Shown here: piece after piece, positions 6,951-14,605 of the stretch
How the letters are laid out: each line of letters opens with the position of its first letter
Position numbering within the stretch: the stretch's first letter is position 1
Origin: Lachnospiraceae bacterium
Lineage (GTDB): Bacteria > Bacillota > Clostridia > Lachnospirales > Lachnospiraceae
DNA: 15,489 bases
NCBI GenBank assembly: GCA_900769175.1
Contig: CAAGFP010000235.1
Location: 1-15,489 of the forward strand
Direction: 5' to 3'
The notes under the pieces: generated by a model
Databases searched by the model: none
What the model saw: the letters and a program-made list of their open reading frames with translations, nothing else
Told to the model about the DNA's origin: nothing
Position numbers and translations under genes: made by a program

Positions 6951-6979
6951 TTTACAAACCAAGAAGCAAAATATATAAT
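6951..6979 (+). promoter_or_regulatory. Promoter of the clpP-like gene and its downstream partners
   Basis: TTTACA (6951-6956) and TATAAT (6974-6979) are 17 bases apart, a near-consensus sigma-A promoter, 18 bases before the clpP-like ATG. Just upstream, GGGGGGTAAATTACACCCTCC-like complementarity (about 6911-6931) could form a weak stem that ends the previous transcript or acts as a regulatory site. The protease and the genes after it may therefore be transcribed apart from the ATPase gene. Confidence 0.65.
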
Positions 6980-6997
6980 AAAAAGGAGAATAAGCTT

Positions 6998-7600
6998 ATG
7001 ACAAGTTTGATCAAAGAAAGCGTAAGAGGATTGGAGTTATTAAGCTCGGAGGATTTGTTATTTACCAATAGAGAAATCTTTCTGACACAGGAGGTTGACA
7101 GCAAATCTTCCAATCAGCTGATAAAACAGCTGATGATTCTGGAAAAAATAGATGATAGCCGTGAGGTGACTCTTTATATTAATAGTCCCGGGGGTGATGT
7201 GGTCAGCGGTCTTGCCGTATATGACTACATGCAGCTTATGAAAGCACCTATACGAACAGTGTGTATTGGAACAGCAGCAAGCATGGGAGCAATTCTCTTT
7301 CTTGCCGGAGAGAAGAGGGAGATGTTAGAACATACCAGACTGATGATACACGATCCGGCATATGGTGGCGGTGATATGGCAGGGAAGAAACCCCATGAAC
7401 TTCAGATGTATGTGGATAAGCTAAAACAAAGTCAGGAGATTATTGCGGGCATTATTGCAGAAAAGACCGGGAAATCCATGGAAGAGGTTTACGAGAAAAC
7501 CCGTGAGGACAGTTATTTTAATGCAAAGGAAGCAATCGATTACGGACTGGCAACCGGAATTGTGAGTCGTGTAAATGAGAACAGGGAATTCCTTGTATAG
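6998..7600 (+). CDS. ClpP-family serine protease subunit
   Basis: This is a 200-residue ClpP-type peptidase with AAAAGGAG before the ATG. The catalytic triad is complete: Ser95 in GTAASMGA, His118 in LMIHDP and Asp171 in TREDSYFNAKEA, which aligns with the catalytic Asp of E. coli ClpP. The oxyanion glycines are present in LYINSPGGDVVSG (59-71), and the head-domain helix follows (KLKQSQEIIAGIIAEKTGKS). The length is that of a mature ClpP, so it should assemble barrel-like oligomers and degrade peptides. It is not the housekeeping clpP in context: no clpX, tig or lon is present, and it sits between a VirD4-like ATPase and two unknown genes. ClpP needs a ring ATPase to admit folded proteins; either host ClpX/ClpC or the neighbouring motor could serve. 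No signal peptide is seen. Confidence 0.93.
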   Translation: MTSLIKESVRGLELLSSEDLLFTNREIFLTQEVDSKSSNQLIKQLMILEKIDDSREVTLYINSPGGDVVSGLAVYDYMQLMKAPIRTVCIGTAASMGAILFLAGEKREMLEHTRLMIHDPAYGGGDMAGKKPHELQMYVDKLKQSQEIIAGIIAEKTGKSMEEVYEKTREDSYFNAKEAIDYGLATGIVSRVNENREFLV

Positions 7601-7628
7601 GAATTTCCCTTAAGAGGAGAAAAAATAT

Positions 7629-8687
7629 ATGAATCTTGAAGCAGAATATAATCTGGAAAAATTAAAGGAGCGTTTACAGGAGATTGAGGATACTCTTTTA
7701 GGGTTAAAGACACCTGTAGCAAAATTTGTGTGTGATAGCAATGGGAATGTGACAGAAGAAAAGGTACAGGAACTTGCAGAACGGGTAATCTGGAGGGAAT
7801 GTAATCTTTATGGAAAGAATATCGGTATCTCCGGCAGTAGGAAACGTTATTATGAACTTTTATTTTATTTGATTTTAAGGGCCTATGATCCGGAGGAGAA
7901 AATTCAGAATTTCTCGAATTTTCTGGAGGCGGCGAAGCAGCTTGCAGATAGTTATAAATGCTATGAGGAGCTTATTTTGCATGATGCCGGGATACTGCCG
8001 GGACATTTCCATTTCTATAAAGCAATTTATGAGAGCTGCAAGATTCTGACAGGACAGTCCATATCGGATGATTTTGATCAGGTAGAACTGACAAGAATGA
8101 AACAGGATTACGAGAGAAAGCAGGAAATATGGGAAAAGAAAAATAAGGAATTGAATCAGATCTTCGCTCTGGATCAGGAAGACAGGGAAACCGTCTGGGA
8201 GAAATATAAGGATTACGGGGAAGAAGGAATTGATAGTTATGAAGATGCTTTAGACAATGAATATTTTTACAAATTTGGTTCCTATCTTCTGGATGAACTA
8301 TCTGAAAAATATTATGAAAACTTTGATGAGTATGGGGAAACTAGATCAGAAGAGCAGGAACCGACAGAGGAACTGACAGAGGAAGAGAGAAGAAATCTGG
8401 AGGAACGCCGGAAAGAAAACGCCAGAGAACAGAAACGGATAGAGCAGGAACGAAGAAAAAAATGGATGGCAACATTTGATAATCCGGAAAAATATTTAGA
8501 AGCTTATAGAGAATTCAGTAAGTTGAACTTCTTTGTCAATGTCATGTCCGGAGAACAGAATCTGGAAGCTTTGCTGCTGGATATTCTGGCAGAAAAAGGA
8601 TTCAATAAATTGGATGATGATGATAGATTTACGAGAATTTACGCAGAACTTAATAGGATACTTCGCATGGCGAGAAGCCGTTTTTAG
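7629..8687 (+). CDS. Unknown 352-residue charged, helix-rich protein in the ATPase-protease cluster
   Basis: I do not recognise this protein. It starts at an ATG 28 bases after the clpP-like stop, with AAGAGGAG upstream. It is very rich in Glu, Lys, Arg and Tyr and looks helical throughout. Residues 1-25 (LEKLKERLQEIEDTLLG) and 150-180 look like coiled coils. Residues 236-285 form a very acidic then mixed-charge helix (EEQEPTEELTEEERRN onward), a likely long coil or linker. A more hydrophobic C-terminal part (295-352) ends basic. No membrane helix, signal or metal motif is seen. It could be an adaptor, substrate or scaffold for the protease. It is followed after 12 bases by another unknown gene, so the two are surely cotranscribed. 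Confidence 0.85.
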   Translation: MNLEAEYNLEKLKERLQEIEDTLLGLKTPVAKFVCDSNGNVTEEKVQELAERVIWRECNLYGKNIGISGSRKRYYELLFYLILRAYDPEEKIQNFSNFLEAAKQLADSYKCYEELILHDAGILPGHFHFYKAIYESCKILTGQSISDDFDQVELTRMKQDYERKQEIWEKKNKELNQIFALDQEDRETVWEKYKDYGEEGIDSYEDALDNEYFYKFGSYLLDELSEKYYENFDEYGETRSEEQEPTEELTEEERRNLEERRKENAREQKRIEQERRKKWMATFDNPEKYLEAYREFSKLNFFVNVMSGEQNLEALLLDILAEKGFNKLDDDDRFTRIYAELNRILRMARSRF

Positions 8688-8699
8688 TGGGAGGAAGCT

Positions 8700-10106
8700 A
8701 TGTTTAAAGATACGATGTACCGAGAACTGCGTGAAGAACTTGCTCTTTATGAAGAAAGCTTCTCTGTCCGTGCCGGGAAACGTCCCATTTTGTGTGAGTT
8801 TTTAAAACGTGAAAAAGAAAAAGATATCGGATTAAGGATTCGTATGCGCAGAATTGGAATGAAGGAAGCGGCACGAAGACAAGATAAGGCGGAATTCGTA
8901 AGAGAATTTACTATGTACCGCAGGCAAGTATTTGACTATTTGGAACAAAATCCAAAGTTTTTCAAAGAATGTAAGGACAAAGAAAAACTGATGGAGTTAC
9001 TTCATATACCGGGTGATACTTCTTTTCGGAAAGCATTAGGGGAAAGCAGGTCAAGTAGCATGGTCTTACGCCGTGTAGAAACTCTGGAAGAGCTGGGGAG
9101 TCTTATTCTGGAATCCATTCCGGAGGGGAAGAGAACGGATCCGTATCTTGTATTACAGGAGATATATCTGGATTACAGATTAGGAAAAGAAAGTGCTGCA
9201 ACTGTTTTTGAAAAAGCCAGAGAACTATACGGCATGAATCGAAAATACCATGTCAGCAAAGAAACGAAAAATTGCCTGAAGCAGAATATCATGGATAGTG
9301 ATCCGAAAGAGATTGTGAAGGAACTTTCGGAAGCGATTCTTGTGGCACAGGCAAAGGCTTTCCTTTATGATACCGGCTATGCGTTGTTTAGCCCGAATGG
9401 TAATAAGAAAGAGGATATATACAAGGATGATTCTATTGGGACAGAAATCCGTGTGCTGGGAAAAAGTACGGGTCGCAGGCAGGATCATATGATGGAACTG
9501 GTAGATCTGTATTGGGCTGAAAAAGGAAGCAGGACATTGGGATCTGGTTTTGCGGCCAGTCAGGCAATGGATTATGGAAGTGAAGATTTTAAGGTAAGGT
9601 GTATGGCAGCCTATGAAGCATTGCAAGGGGAAGGCAGAAGCAACGTATTTCTTCCATTAACGGTTGATTCTGCAAGTGGTGCCGGACTATACATATTGGG
9701 AGTAAATAATATTGATGAGACTTCCTTAGGAGATGGAGAAGATCTATGGCGGAGTCTTGGAAAAAAGAATTGGGAGAAATTCACATGTCACTTTTGCTGT
9801 GTCCGCTGGGCCGGGATTGAGAATCAACCCGGTATAGGCGTTTGTACTTACTATTTCATAGATGCATTCGGTGATGACATTGACAGGGCAATAGAAAGTT
9901 TTCGTTCAAATTTGGAGAATCCGGAAGATATCTATGAGGTGTATACGTCTATCAATGAAACGTTGCCGGAGGGAATGGACGGAAGATATCATTCTTATTT
10001 CCAAGCAACTTCTTATGAACATGGGAAGGAAGTTGTGAAAAAAGAGGAAGAAGATTATCTGGCGGAAAGAAAGGAAGCTCTTCGCAGGCTGGCAGAGAAC
10101 AGATAG
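8700..10106 (+). CDS. Unknown 468-residue protein in the ATPase-protease cluster
   Basis: I do not recognise this protein. GGGAGGAAG precedes the ATG. The first 100 residues are basic and helical (KRPILCEFLKREKEKDIGLR, then RQVFDYLEQNPKFFKE). The middle (about 215-400) looks globular and mixed alpha/beta, with FLPLTVDSASGAGLYILGV and a Cys cluster at 363, 366 and 367 (CHFCC), plus a later Cys in GIGVCTYYF. The last 40 residues are a charged coil (HGKEVVKKEEEDYLAERKE). The Cys arrangement could bind metal or a nucleophile could lie there, but no family motif supports either. No signal peptide or membrane span. Together with the preceding gene it forms the part of the cluster that has no known relatives to me. 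Confidence 0.85.
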   Translation: MFKDTMYRELREELALYEESFSVRAGKRPILCEFLKREKEKDIGLRIRMRRIGMKEAARRQDKAEFVREFTMYRRQVFDYLEQNPKFFKECKDKEKLMELLHIPGDTSFRKALGESRSSSMVLRRVETLEELGSLILESIPEGKRTDPYLVLQEIYLDYRLGKESAATVFEKARELYGMNRKYHVSKETKNCLKQNIMDSDPKEIVKELSEAILVAQAKAFLYDTGYALFSPNGNKKEDIYKDDSIGTEIRVLGKSTGRRQDHMMELVDLYWAEKGSRTLGSGFAASQAMDYGSEDFKVRCMAAYEALQGEGRSNVFLPLTVDSASGAGLYILGVNNIDETSLGDGEDLWRSLGKKNWEKFTCHFCCVRWAGIENQPGIGVCTYYFIDAFGDDIDRAIESFRSNLENPEDIYEVYTSINETLPEGMDGRYHSYFQATSYEHGKEVVKKEEEDYLAERKEALRRLAENR

Positions 10107-10150
10107 AAGAGTATAATTTTGCCGTTTTTGTGATAGATTGGAGAAATTAA

Positions 10151-10858
10151 ATGTCAACATTTGTAATTGGTGATATTCATGGTGAATTGGAACAGTTGAA
10201 GCTATTGGTTCAGAAAATGAATCTAAATAATGAAGATGATTTGTACATTCTTGGAGATGTGGTTGACAGAGGTCCTTCATCCATTAAATCACTTCAGTAT
10301 TTAATGTCAATGTCCAATTGTACTTGCATAGCCGGAAACCACGAGTTGATGATGCTTTCAAATATGAAATTATTACTGAGTGAGATTTCGGATAATTTTT
10401 TGATGAATTTATCTCCGGAAGACTTGGGACAACTTGCTGACTGGATGAGCAATGGAGGGTCGAATACAATTAGCGAATTTGCAAAGCTGTCAATAGAGGA
10501 GCGAAAAGATATTTTAGATTTTATTGGAGAATTTGAGGCCTTTGTTGAATTGGAAGTAAATGGACAACAGTATTTACTGGTTCATGCGGGAATTGACAAT
10601 TTCTCACGAGAAAAGGACTTGGATGAATATTGTATTGATGATTTTATATGGACCAGACCTGATTATGAGAGACCATATTATGATGATGTGGTTGTTATTA
10701 CAGGACATACACCAACACAGTTAATACCGGAGAATCCCAAATCGGGATATATTTTTAAGGCAAATAATCATATTGCAATGGATTGTGGAGCATGTTCGTC
10801 TGGAGGAAGACTTGCAGGAATATGTTTAGAAACAGGAGAAGAATTCTATTCGAGATAA
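10151..10858 (+). CDS. PPP-family metallophosphatase (serine/threonine phosphatase or ApaH-like)
   Basis: This 235-residue calcineurin-like phosphatase has every metal-binding motif of the PPP family: GDIHG (7-11; Asp8, His10), GDVVDRG (35-41; Asp36), GNHE (62-65; Asn64, His65), LVHAG (His145) and GHTPT (His186). The protein should bind two metal ions and hydrolyse phosphoesters; bacterial relatives act on phosphoproteins or on Ap4A. Sequence alone does not tell which. It starts with ATG after a TTGGAG site, 44 bases behind the unknown 468-residue gene. A TATAAT-like element (10111-10116) in that gap might give it its own promoter, though readthrough is also likely. Protein phosphatases occur in mobile elements and defence islands; a role with the upstream cluster is inference. 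Confidence 0.88.
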   Translation: MSTFVIGDIHGELEQLKLLVQKMNLNNEDDLYILGDVVDRGPSSIKSLQYLMSMSNCTCIAGNHELMMLSNMKLLLSEISDNFLMNLSPEDLGQLADWMSNGGSNTISEFAKLSIEERKDILDFIGEFEAFVELEVNGQQYLLVHAGIDNFSREKDLDEYCIDDFIWTRPDYERPYYDDVVVITGHTPTQLIPENPKSGYIFKANNHIAMDCGACSSGGRLAGICLETGEEFYSR

Positions 10859-10958
10859 TATTATTGATAAGGAGACTTGCCACAAGGTGTTTTAATTGCA
10901 CTATTGGGAAACACATAATTTATGTATCATGACAGGTTTGTGTGGAAAGGAGGGTTAC

Positions 10959-12725
10959 ATGGAAAGTAAAAAGTATGTTGGAAAATGCTATTTATATACG
11001 CGTGTTTCAACTGCAATGCAGGTTGAAGGGTACTCTCTCGATGCCCAGTTAAATCGACTATATAAGGAAGCTGAATATAGAGATTTAGAAGTGGTTGAGG
11101 TTTTTTCTGATGAAGGGAAATCGGGAAAAAGTGTATCTGGAAGACCTGAGTTTCAAAGAATGCTTAATAGCATTTCAGAAATGAATAAGAATGAAACAAT
11201 AATTAATTATGTAATTGTTTCGAAGTTATCAAGATTTGGAAGAAATGCTAAGGATGTTCTGACTTCTCTTTCTAAAATGCAGACCTTTGACTGCAATTTA
11301 ATTAGTTCGGATGAAGGTATAGATTCAAGCAAAGATGCAGGAAAATTGATCATAACTATCTTGTCTGCAGTTGCGGAGATAGAACGCGAGAACATTAGAT
11401 TTCAGACAATGGAAGGGCGAAATCAAAAGGCAAGAGAAGGGAAATGGAATGGCGGTAGAGCCCCTTTTGGTTATAGGCTTGAAGGTGAAAAGAATGACAA
11501 GTATCTTGTTATTGATGAAGATGAAGCAGAAGTTGTAAAAATTATTTATGATAAATATGTTCATACGGAAATGGGGGCTATAGGTATTGCAAAATACTTA
11601 AATGAACATGGTTATAGGAAAAAAGTTGAAATGAGTGGCGATAGAGACGGAAAGGGTTCTGTTCCACTTACTAAAGATAATTTTGATGCACATTTTGTCA
11701 AGTTAGTTCTTGATAATCCTATATGCACTGGTTATATTTCGTACAATAGGAGAGTTAACAAAAAGATTAAAGGTACAGAAAATGAGTACCATCGCGTGAA
11801 TAATAGTGGATATGATATATATAAAGGTATGCATGAAGCCATTATTGATTTGGAATTATGGGCTGCTGCGCAAGATAAGCGAGAGAAAACAGGTTGCCGT
11901 AAAGAAAGAACATTTGATAAAGAACATGAATTTATTTTAAGTGGAATAATAAGATGTCCAGAATGTGGTAAGAAAATGTATGGAAAAAAGGGACGAAAGC
12001 CATACGTAAGAAAAGATGGAACTACTTCACCACAAGGTTATTATTACTTTTGTAAAAATGCTATATCTCCGGGTGGTACTGAGTGTACATATAAGAAAAC
12101 AATATCACAGAAGCGGATTGATCAAGAAATTGTTCAGATTATTTCTGAGGTTACTGAGGCTACAGTTTTTGATGATGTTCTGGGGGAGGTAATAGACCGA
12201 AATACGAATGAAGAACACATAAAAAAGGATATTCAAAAACTAAAAAAAGAACATGAAAAACAAGAAACCTTACTCAATCGTTTAATAGAGAGACAAGATG
12301 CGCTTGATCCGTTCAACAAAGAAACTTTTGATAGAAAGTATGATGAACTTGAAAGAAGAAAAGATAAAATTTATGAAGAACTTGCTGGTATTGAAGAACG
12401 GAAGATGGAAGCGGAAAAAAAATTGAATGTCGTATATTCAGAAAAACTAATGATGATAACAGCAAAGGATATAATGAAAAGTCTTAAAGAAAGTTTTGAA
12501 TCTGGAGATGATAAATTAAAAAAGCAACTTGCTTTAGAAACATTCGAATATATAGATATATACCCTCAAATGAGCGAAGGAAGATATGTGAAAAAGGTTA
12601 GATTTAAATATCCTGTTGTTTATAATGGAGCAGAAGTAAGGGAGATTTCGGATGGTGCAAATTTATGTACCAAAGAGACGCCAGATGAAACCGTTTGCTT
12701 GCTATCGCGTAAAGCCCCAGTTTAA
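10959..12725 (+). CDS. Large serine recombinase (site-specific integrase of a mobile element)
   Basis: This 588-residue recombinase starts at the ATG at 10959, behind an excellent AAAGGAGG; a longer frame from 10896 has no such site. The catalytic resolvase domain (1-155) begins YLYTRVST with nucleophile Ser17 and includes GRPEFQRML and SKLSRFGRNAKDVL. Then come the recombinase domain (GGRAPFGYRL, about 165-320), a zinc ribbon with Cys333, Cys336, Cys365 and Cys376, and a long coiled coil (about 410-510), the layout of phiC31/TnpX-type integrases. It should insert and excise an integrative element at specific att sites. Its last residues, DETVCLLSRK, resemble the conserved C-terminus of RlmD/RumA, hinting that an att site overlaps the gene's end. 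Intact. Confidence 0.95.
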   Translation: MESKKYVGKCYLYTRVSTAMQVEGYSLDAQLNRLYKEAEYRDLEVVEVFSDEGKSGKSVSGRPEFQRMLNSISEMNKNETIINYVIVSKLSRFGRNAKDVLTSLSKMQTFDCNLISSDEGIDSSKDAGKLIITILSAVAEIERENIRFQTMEGRNQKAREGKWNGGRAPFGYRLEGEKNDKYLVIDEDEAEVVKIIYDKYVHTEMGAIGIAKYLNEHGYRKKVEMSGDRDGKGSVPLTKDNFDAHFVKLVLDNPICTGYISYNRRVNKKIKGTENEYHRVNNSGYDIYKGMHEAIIDLELWAAAQDKREKTGCRKERTFDKEHEFILSGIIRCPECGKKMYGKKGRKPYVRKDGTTSPQGYYYFCKNAISPGGTECTYKKTISQKRIDQEIVQIISEVTEATVFDDVLGEVIDRNTNEEHIKKDIQKLKKEHEKQETLLNRLIERQDALDPFNKETFDRKYDELERRKDKIYEELAGIEERKMEAEKKLNVVYSEKLMMITAKDIMKSLKESFESGDDKLKKQLALETFEYIDIYPQMSEGRYVKKVRFKYPVVYNGAEVREISDGANLCTKETPDETVCLLSRKAPV

Positions 12726-12745
12726 GCGGGTTTCAGGGCTTTTTT
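12711..12745 (+). terminator. Terminator at the end of the recombinase gene
   Basis: AAAGCCC (12711-12717) pairs with GGGCTTT (12736-12742), followed by TTT. The 18-base loop is long, and the left arm overlaps the final recombinase codons. It probably ends the recombinase transcript; it may belong to the integration target rather than the element. Confidence 0.5.
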
Positions 12746-13043
12746 GAAGATTATGAATCTGTGTTTTTGCGAAATATTAATGTGTATAGAGTGCACATTT
12801 CTTGCTGAGATGATGGAGAAGTACGGTCTTGAGGTTTTGCGAGATATAGCTGTAGAACTTCAGTTTGATCCGGAAACTTGGCGTGATGATGCAGAAGGAA
12901 AAAGACTTCGGTATGAGATTTATGCGAAGAGATTTCTGGAGTGGTTTAAAGAAGCGGCATATGGATTACCGGCATCCTGCGAGAGTGGGATGTATACATA
13001 CGATAGAGCGTTCAAAAAATATGTAAAAACTGGAAATACTTAA
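12744..13043 (+). CDS. Small protein of unknown function or gene remnant
   Basis: This is an open frame of up to 99 codons beginning 18 bases after the recombinase stop. I do not recognise it. The likely folded part starts at the paired ATGs near 12810 (MMEKYGLEVLRDIAVELQFD) and continues RFLEWFKEAAYGLPASCESG to the end KKYVKTGNT; it is acidic and helical. None of the candidate starts has a clear ribosome binding site, and the first 22 residues (FCEILMCIECTF) look unlike the rest. The frame may be a 3' remnant of a gene displaced by integration of the element. Expression is doubtful. Confidence 0.4.
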   Translation: MKIMNLCFCEILMCIECTFLAEMMEKYGLEVLRDIAVELQFDPETWRDDAEGKRLRYEIYAKRFLEWFKEAAYGLPASCESGMYTYDRAFKKYVKTGNT

Positions 13044-13086
13044 AATATATGAAGGATAAGTATAGAGTGAATATGAGAAATGATAT

Positions 13087-13133
13087 TAAAGGGAGTGTAG
13101 GTAAAAAACAAAAAAATACCTATATTCCCTTTA
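13087..13133 (+). promoter_or_regulatory. Upstream operator inverted repeat of the AbiE operon
   Basis: Two 17-base arms, TAAAGGGAGTGTAGGTA (13087-13103) and TACCTATATTCCCTTTA (13117-13133), are complementary at 15 of 17 positions. The core GTAGGTA recurs in the second repeat downstream of the promoter. Binding of an AbiEi antitoxin to two such repeats around the promoter is the known mode of autorepression for AbiE systems. Confidence 0.7.
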
Positions 13134-13150
13134 AAAATTCACATTACGTC

Positions 13151-13178
13151 TTGACTATGTTTCATTATATGCTATAAT
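13151..13178 (+). promoter_or_regulatory. Promoter of the AbiE operon
   Basis: TTGACT (13151-13156) and TATAAT (13173-13178) are 16 bases apart, close to the sigma-A consensus. It lies between the two inverted repeats and 63 bases before the antitoxin ATG. Confidence 0.8.
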
Positions 13179-13184
13179 TCGAGT

Positions 13185-13219
13185 AAATGTAGGTAAAAAA
13201 TATTTTAACACCTACATTT
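13185..13219 (+). promoter_or_regulatory. Downstream operator inverted repeat of the AbiE operon
   Basis: A perfect 10-base inverted repeat AAATGTAGGT (13185-13194) / ACCTACATTT (13210-13219) with a 15-base spacer lies in the leader between promoter and antitoxin gene. It shares TGTAGGTAAAAAA with the upstream repeat, indicating the same binding protein. Confidence 0.7.
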
Positions 13220-13241
13220 TGTTGAAAGAGGGTGAAGAAAA

Positions 13242-13784
13242 ATGTTACTATCATATCAGGAATGTTTGGAAAAATATGGAACAGATTATAAAATAAAAAA
13301 ACATGTTCAAGAAGGGGAACTGTATGTAAAAGAAAAGGGAATCTATTCAGATAAGAGATATGTACCGGAGCTGGAGATTATTTCTAAGAAATATCCCAAT
13401 GCAATTATTACGCTGAATAGTGCCTTTTATTATTATGGTTTAACGGATACCATACCTGATTTTTATTATGTTGCCACACCAAAAAACACAAGAAAAATCA
13501 GTGATGAAAGGGTGAAGCAATTTTATGAAAATAGCAAAGCCTTTGACATGGGAAAAACCAAGATGAATTATGACGGTGTGGATATTGTGATTTATGATAA
13601 AGAGCGTCTTCTTGTGGAATTGATACGAAATAAAAGAAAATTTTCTTTTGATTTTTATAAAGAAATAATTGCGAGTTATAGAAGAATTGTTCATGAGTTG
13701 GATATGACTTTAGTAGCGGAATATGCGTATGAATTACCAAAATCCAACACGGTTATGGAGACCTTAAGATTGGAGGTTTTATAA
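13242..13784 (+). CDS. abiEi: Type IV toxin-antitoxin system AbiEi-family antitoxin/repressor
   Basis: This is a 180-residue antitoxin of the AbiEi family. An N-terminal winged-helix region (about 1-45) is followed by the family's central block, YPNAIITLNSAFYYYGLTD (about 51-69), then DFYYVATPKNTRKIS and VDIVIYDKERLLVELIRNK, both characteristic. AGAGGGTGA precedes the ATG. The stop overlaps the toxin start as TAATG. Family members bind operator DNA to repress the operon and counter the AbiEii toxin without a stable complex; the two inverted repeats around the promoter fit this. AbiE systems act in abortive infection against phage and in maintaining mobile elements. Confidence 0.88.
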   Translation: MLLSYQECLEKYGTDYKIKKHVQEGELYVKEKGIYSDKRYVPELEIISKKYPNAIITLNSAFYYYGLTDTIPDFYYVATPKNTRKISDERVKQFYENSKAFDMGKTKMNYDGVDIVIYDKERLLVELIRNKRKFSFDFYKEIIASYRRIVHELDMTLVAEYAYELPKSNTVMETLRLEVL

Positions 13785-14587
13785 TGGTTAATATACAGAA
13801 GTTGATTGAGGAAGCAAATGAAAACGGTTATCAGGGAGATAAGGCGTCTGCGAAAGTATGTCAGGATATTGTGTTAAAAGCATTATCGATTGGACCGTTG
13901 AGTAGAAATGTAACAATTAAGGGTGGTGTGGTTATGCGTAGCAAGACCAATAATGTTAGAAGAGCTACGCAGGATTTGGACATTGATTTTATTAAGTATT
14001 CCTTAGCAGATGAGTCGATAGATGCGTTTATAAGCAAGCTGAATTGTCTTGATGGAATTATGATTAGCAGGTTGGGTAAGATTGAAGAGTTGAAACAACA
14101 GGATTATAGCGGAAAGCAAGTGTTTATTTTGATTGAAGATGCAGAAGGAAATCAGGTTAGAAGCAAGATTGATTTAGGAGTACATAATCGATTTGAACTG
14201 GAGCAGGAAGAGTATTGCTTTGATACTGCGTACGATGATGAAGGAGCAAGCTTGTTGATTAATTCTGATGAGCAGATGCTGGCAGAAAAACTGCGTTCAC
14301 TACTTAAATTTGGACCATTTTCAACAAGGTATAAGGATGTATATGACATGTATTACTTGAAGGATTCCGTTAATAGAGAAAAATTGATGGTAGCTTTGGA
14401 TACATATATATTCAATGACACAACGATGAAGGAAAATACCTTGAATGATATCGTCAGGAGATTAAAAATCACCTTTAGTGATAAGGGTTACATTCATAGA
14501 CTTGATACTTCAGATAAGAGATGGATTGATGAAGAAATTGATATTGTGACGGAGGGAATTTTGGAGTTTATTGAAAAAATTTGTTAA
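13784..14587 (+). CDS. abiEii: Type IV toxin-antitoxin system AbiEii nucleotidyltransferase toxin
   Basis: This is a 267-residue nucleotidyltransferase toxin of the AbiEii (DUF1814) family. The motif region TIKGGVVMRSKTNNVRRATQ leads into DLDIDF, giving Gly47-Gly48, Arg60 and the metal-binding pair Asp64/Asp66. A further acidic residue is Asp130 in SKIDLGVH. The family block AEKLRSLL (167-174) with TRYKDVYDMYYL (181-192) is present. The length is near normal, so it is probably active. GGAGG sits before the ATG, which overlaps the antitoxin stop by one base. AbiEii-type toxins, such as MenT relatives, modify tRNA or nucleotide substrates; the substrate here is unknown. Confidence 0.9.
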   Translation: MVNIQKLIEEANENGYQGDKASAKVCQDIVLKALSIGPLSRNVTIKGGVVMRSKTNNVRRATQDLDIDFIKYSLADESIDAFISKLNCLDGIMISRLGKIEELKQQDYSGKQVFILIEDAEGNQVRSKIDLGVHNRFELEQEEYCFDTAYDDEGASLLINSDEQMLAEKLRSLLKFGPFSTRYKDVYDMYYLKDSVNREKLMVALDTYIFNDTTMKENTLNDIVRRLKITFSDKGYIHRLDTSDKRWIDEEIDIVTEGILEFIEKIC

Positions 14588-14605
14588 ATGAGAGTAATTA
14601 GGTAT

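Noticed and set aside
13498..13740. Minus-strand frames inside the AbiEi gene
   Set aside because: They are antisense to a supported gene and have no start signals.
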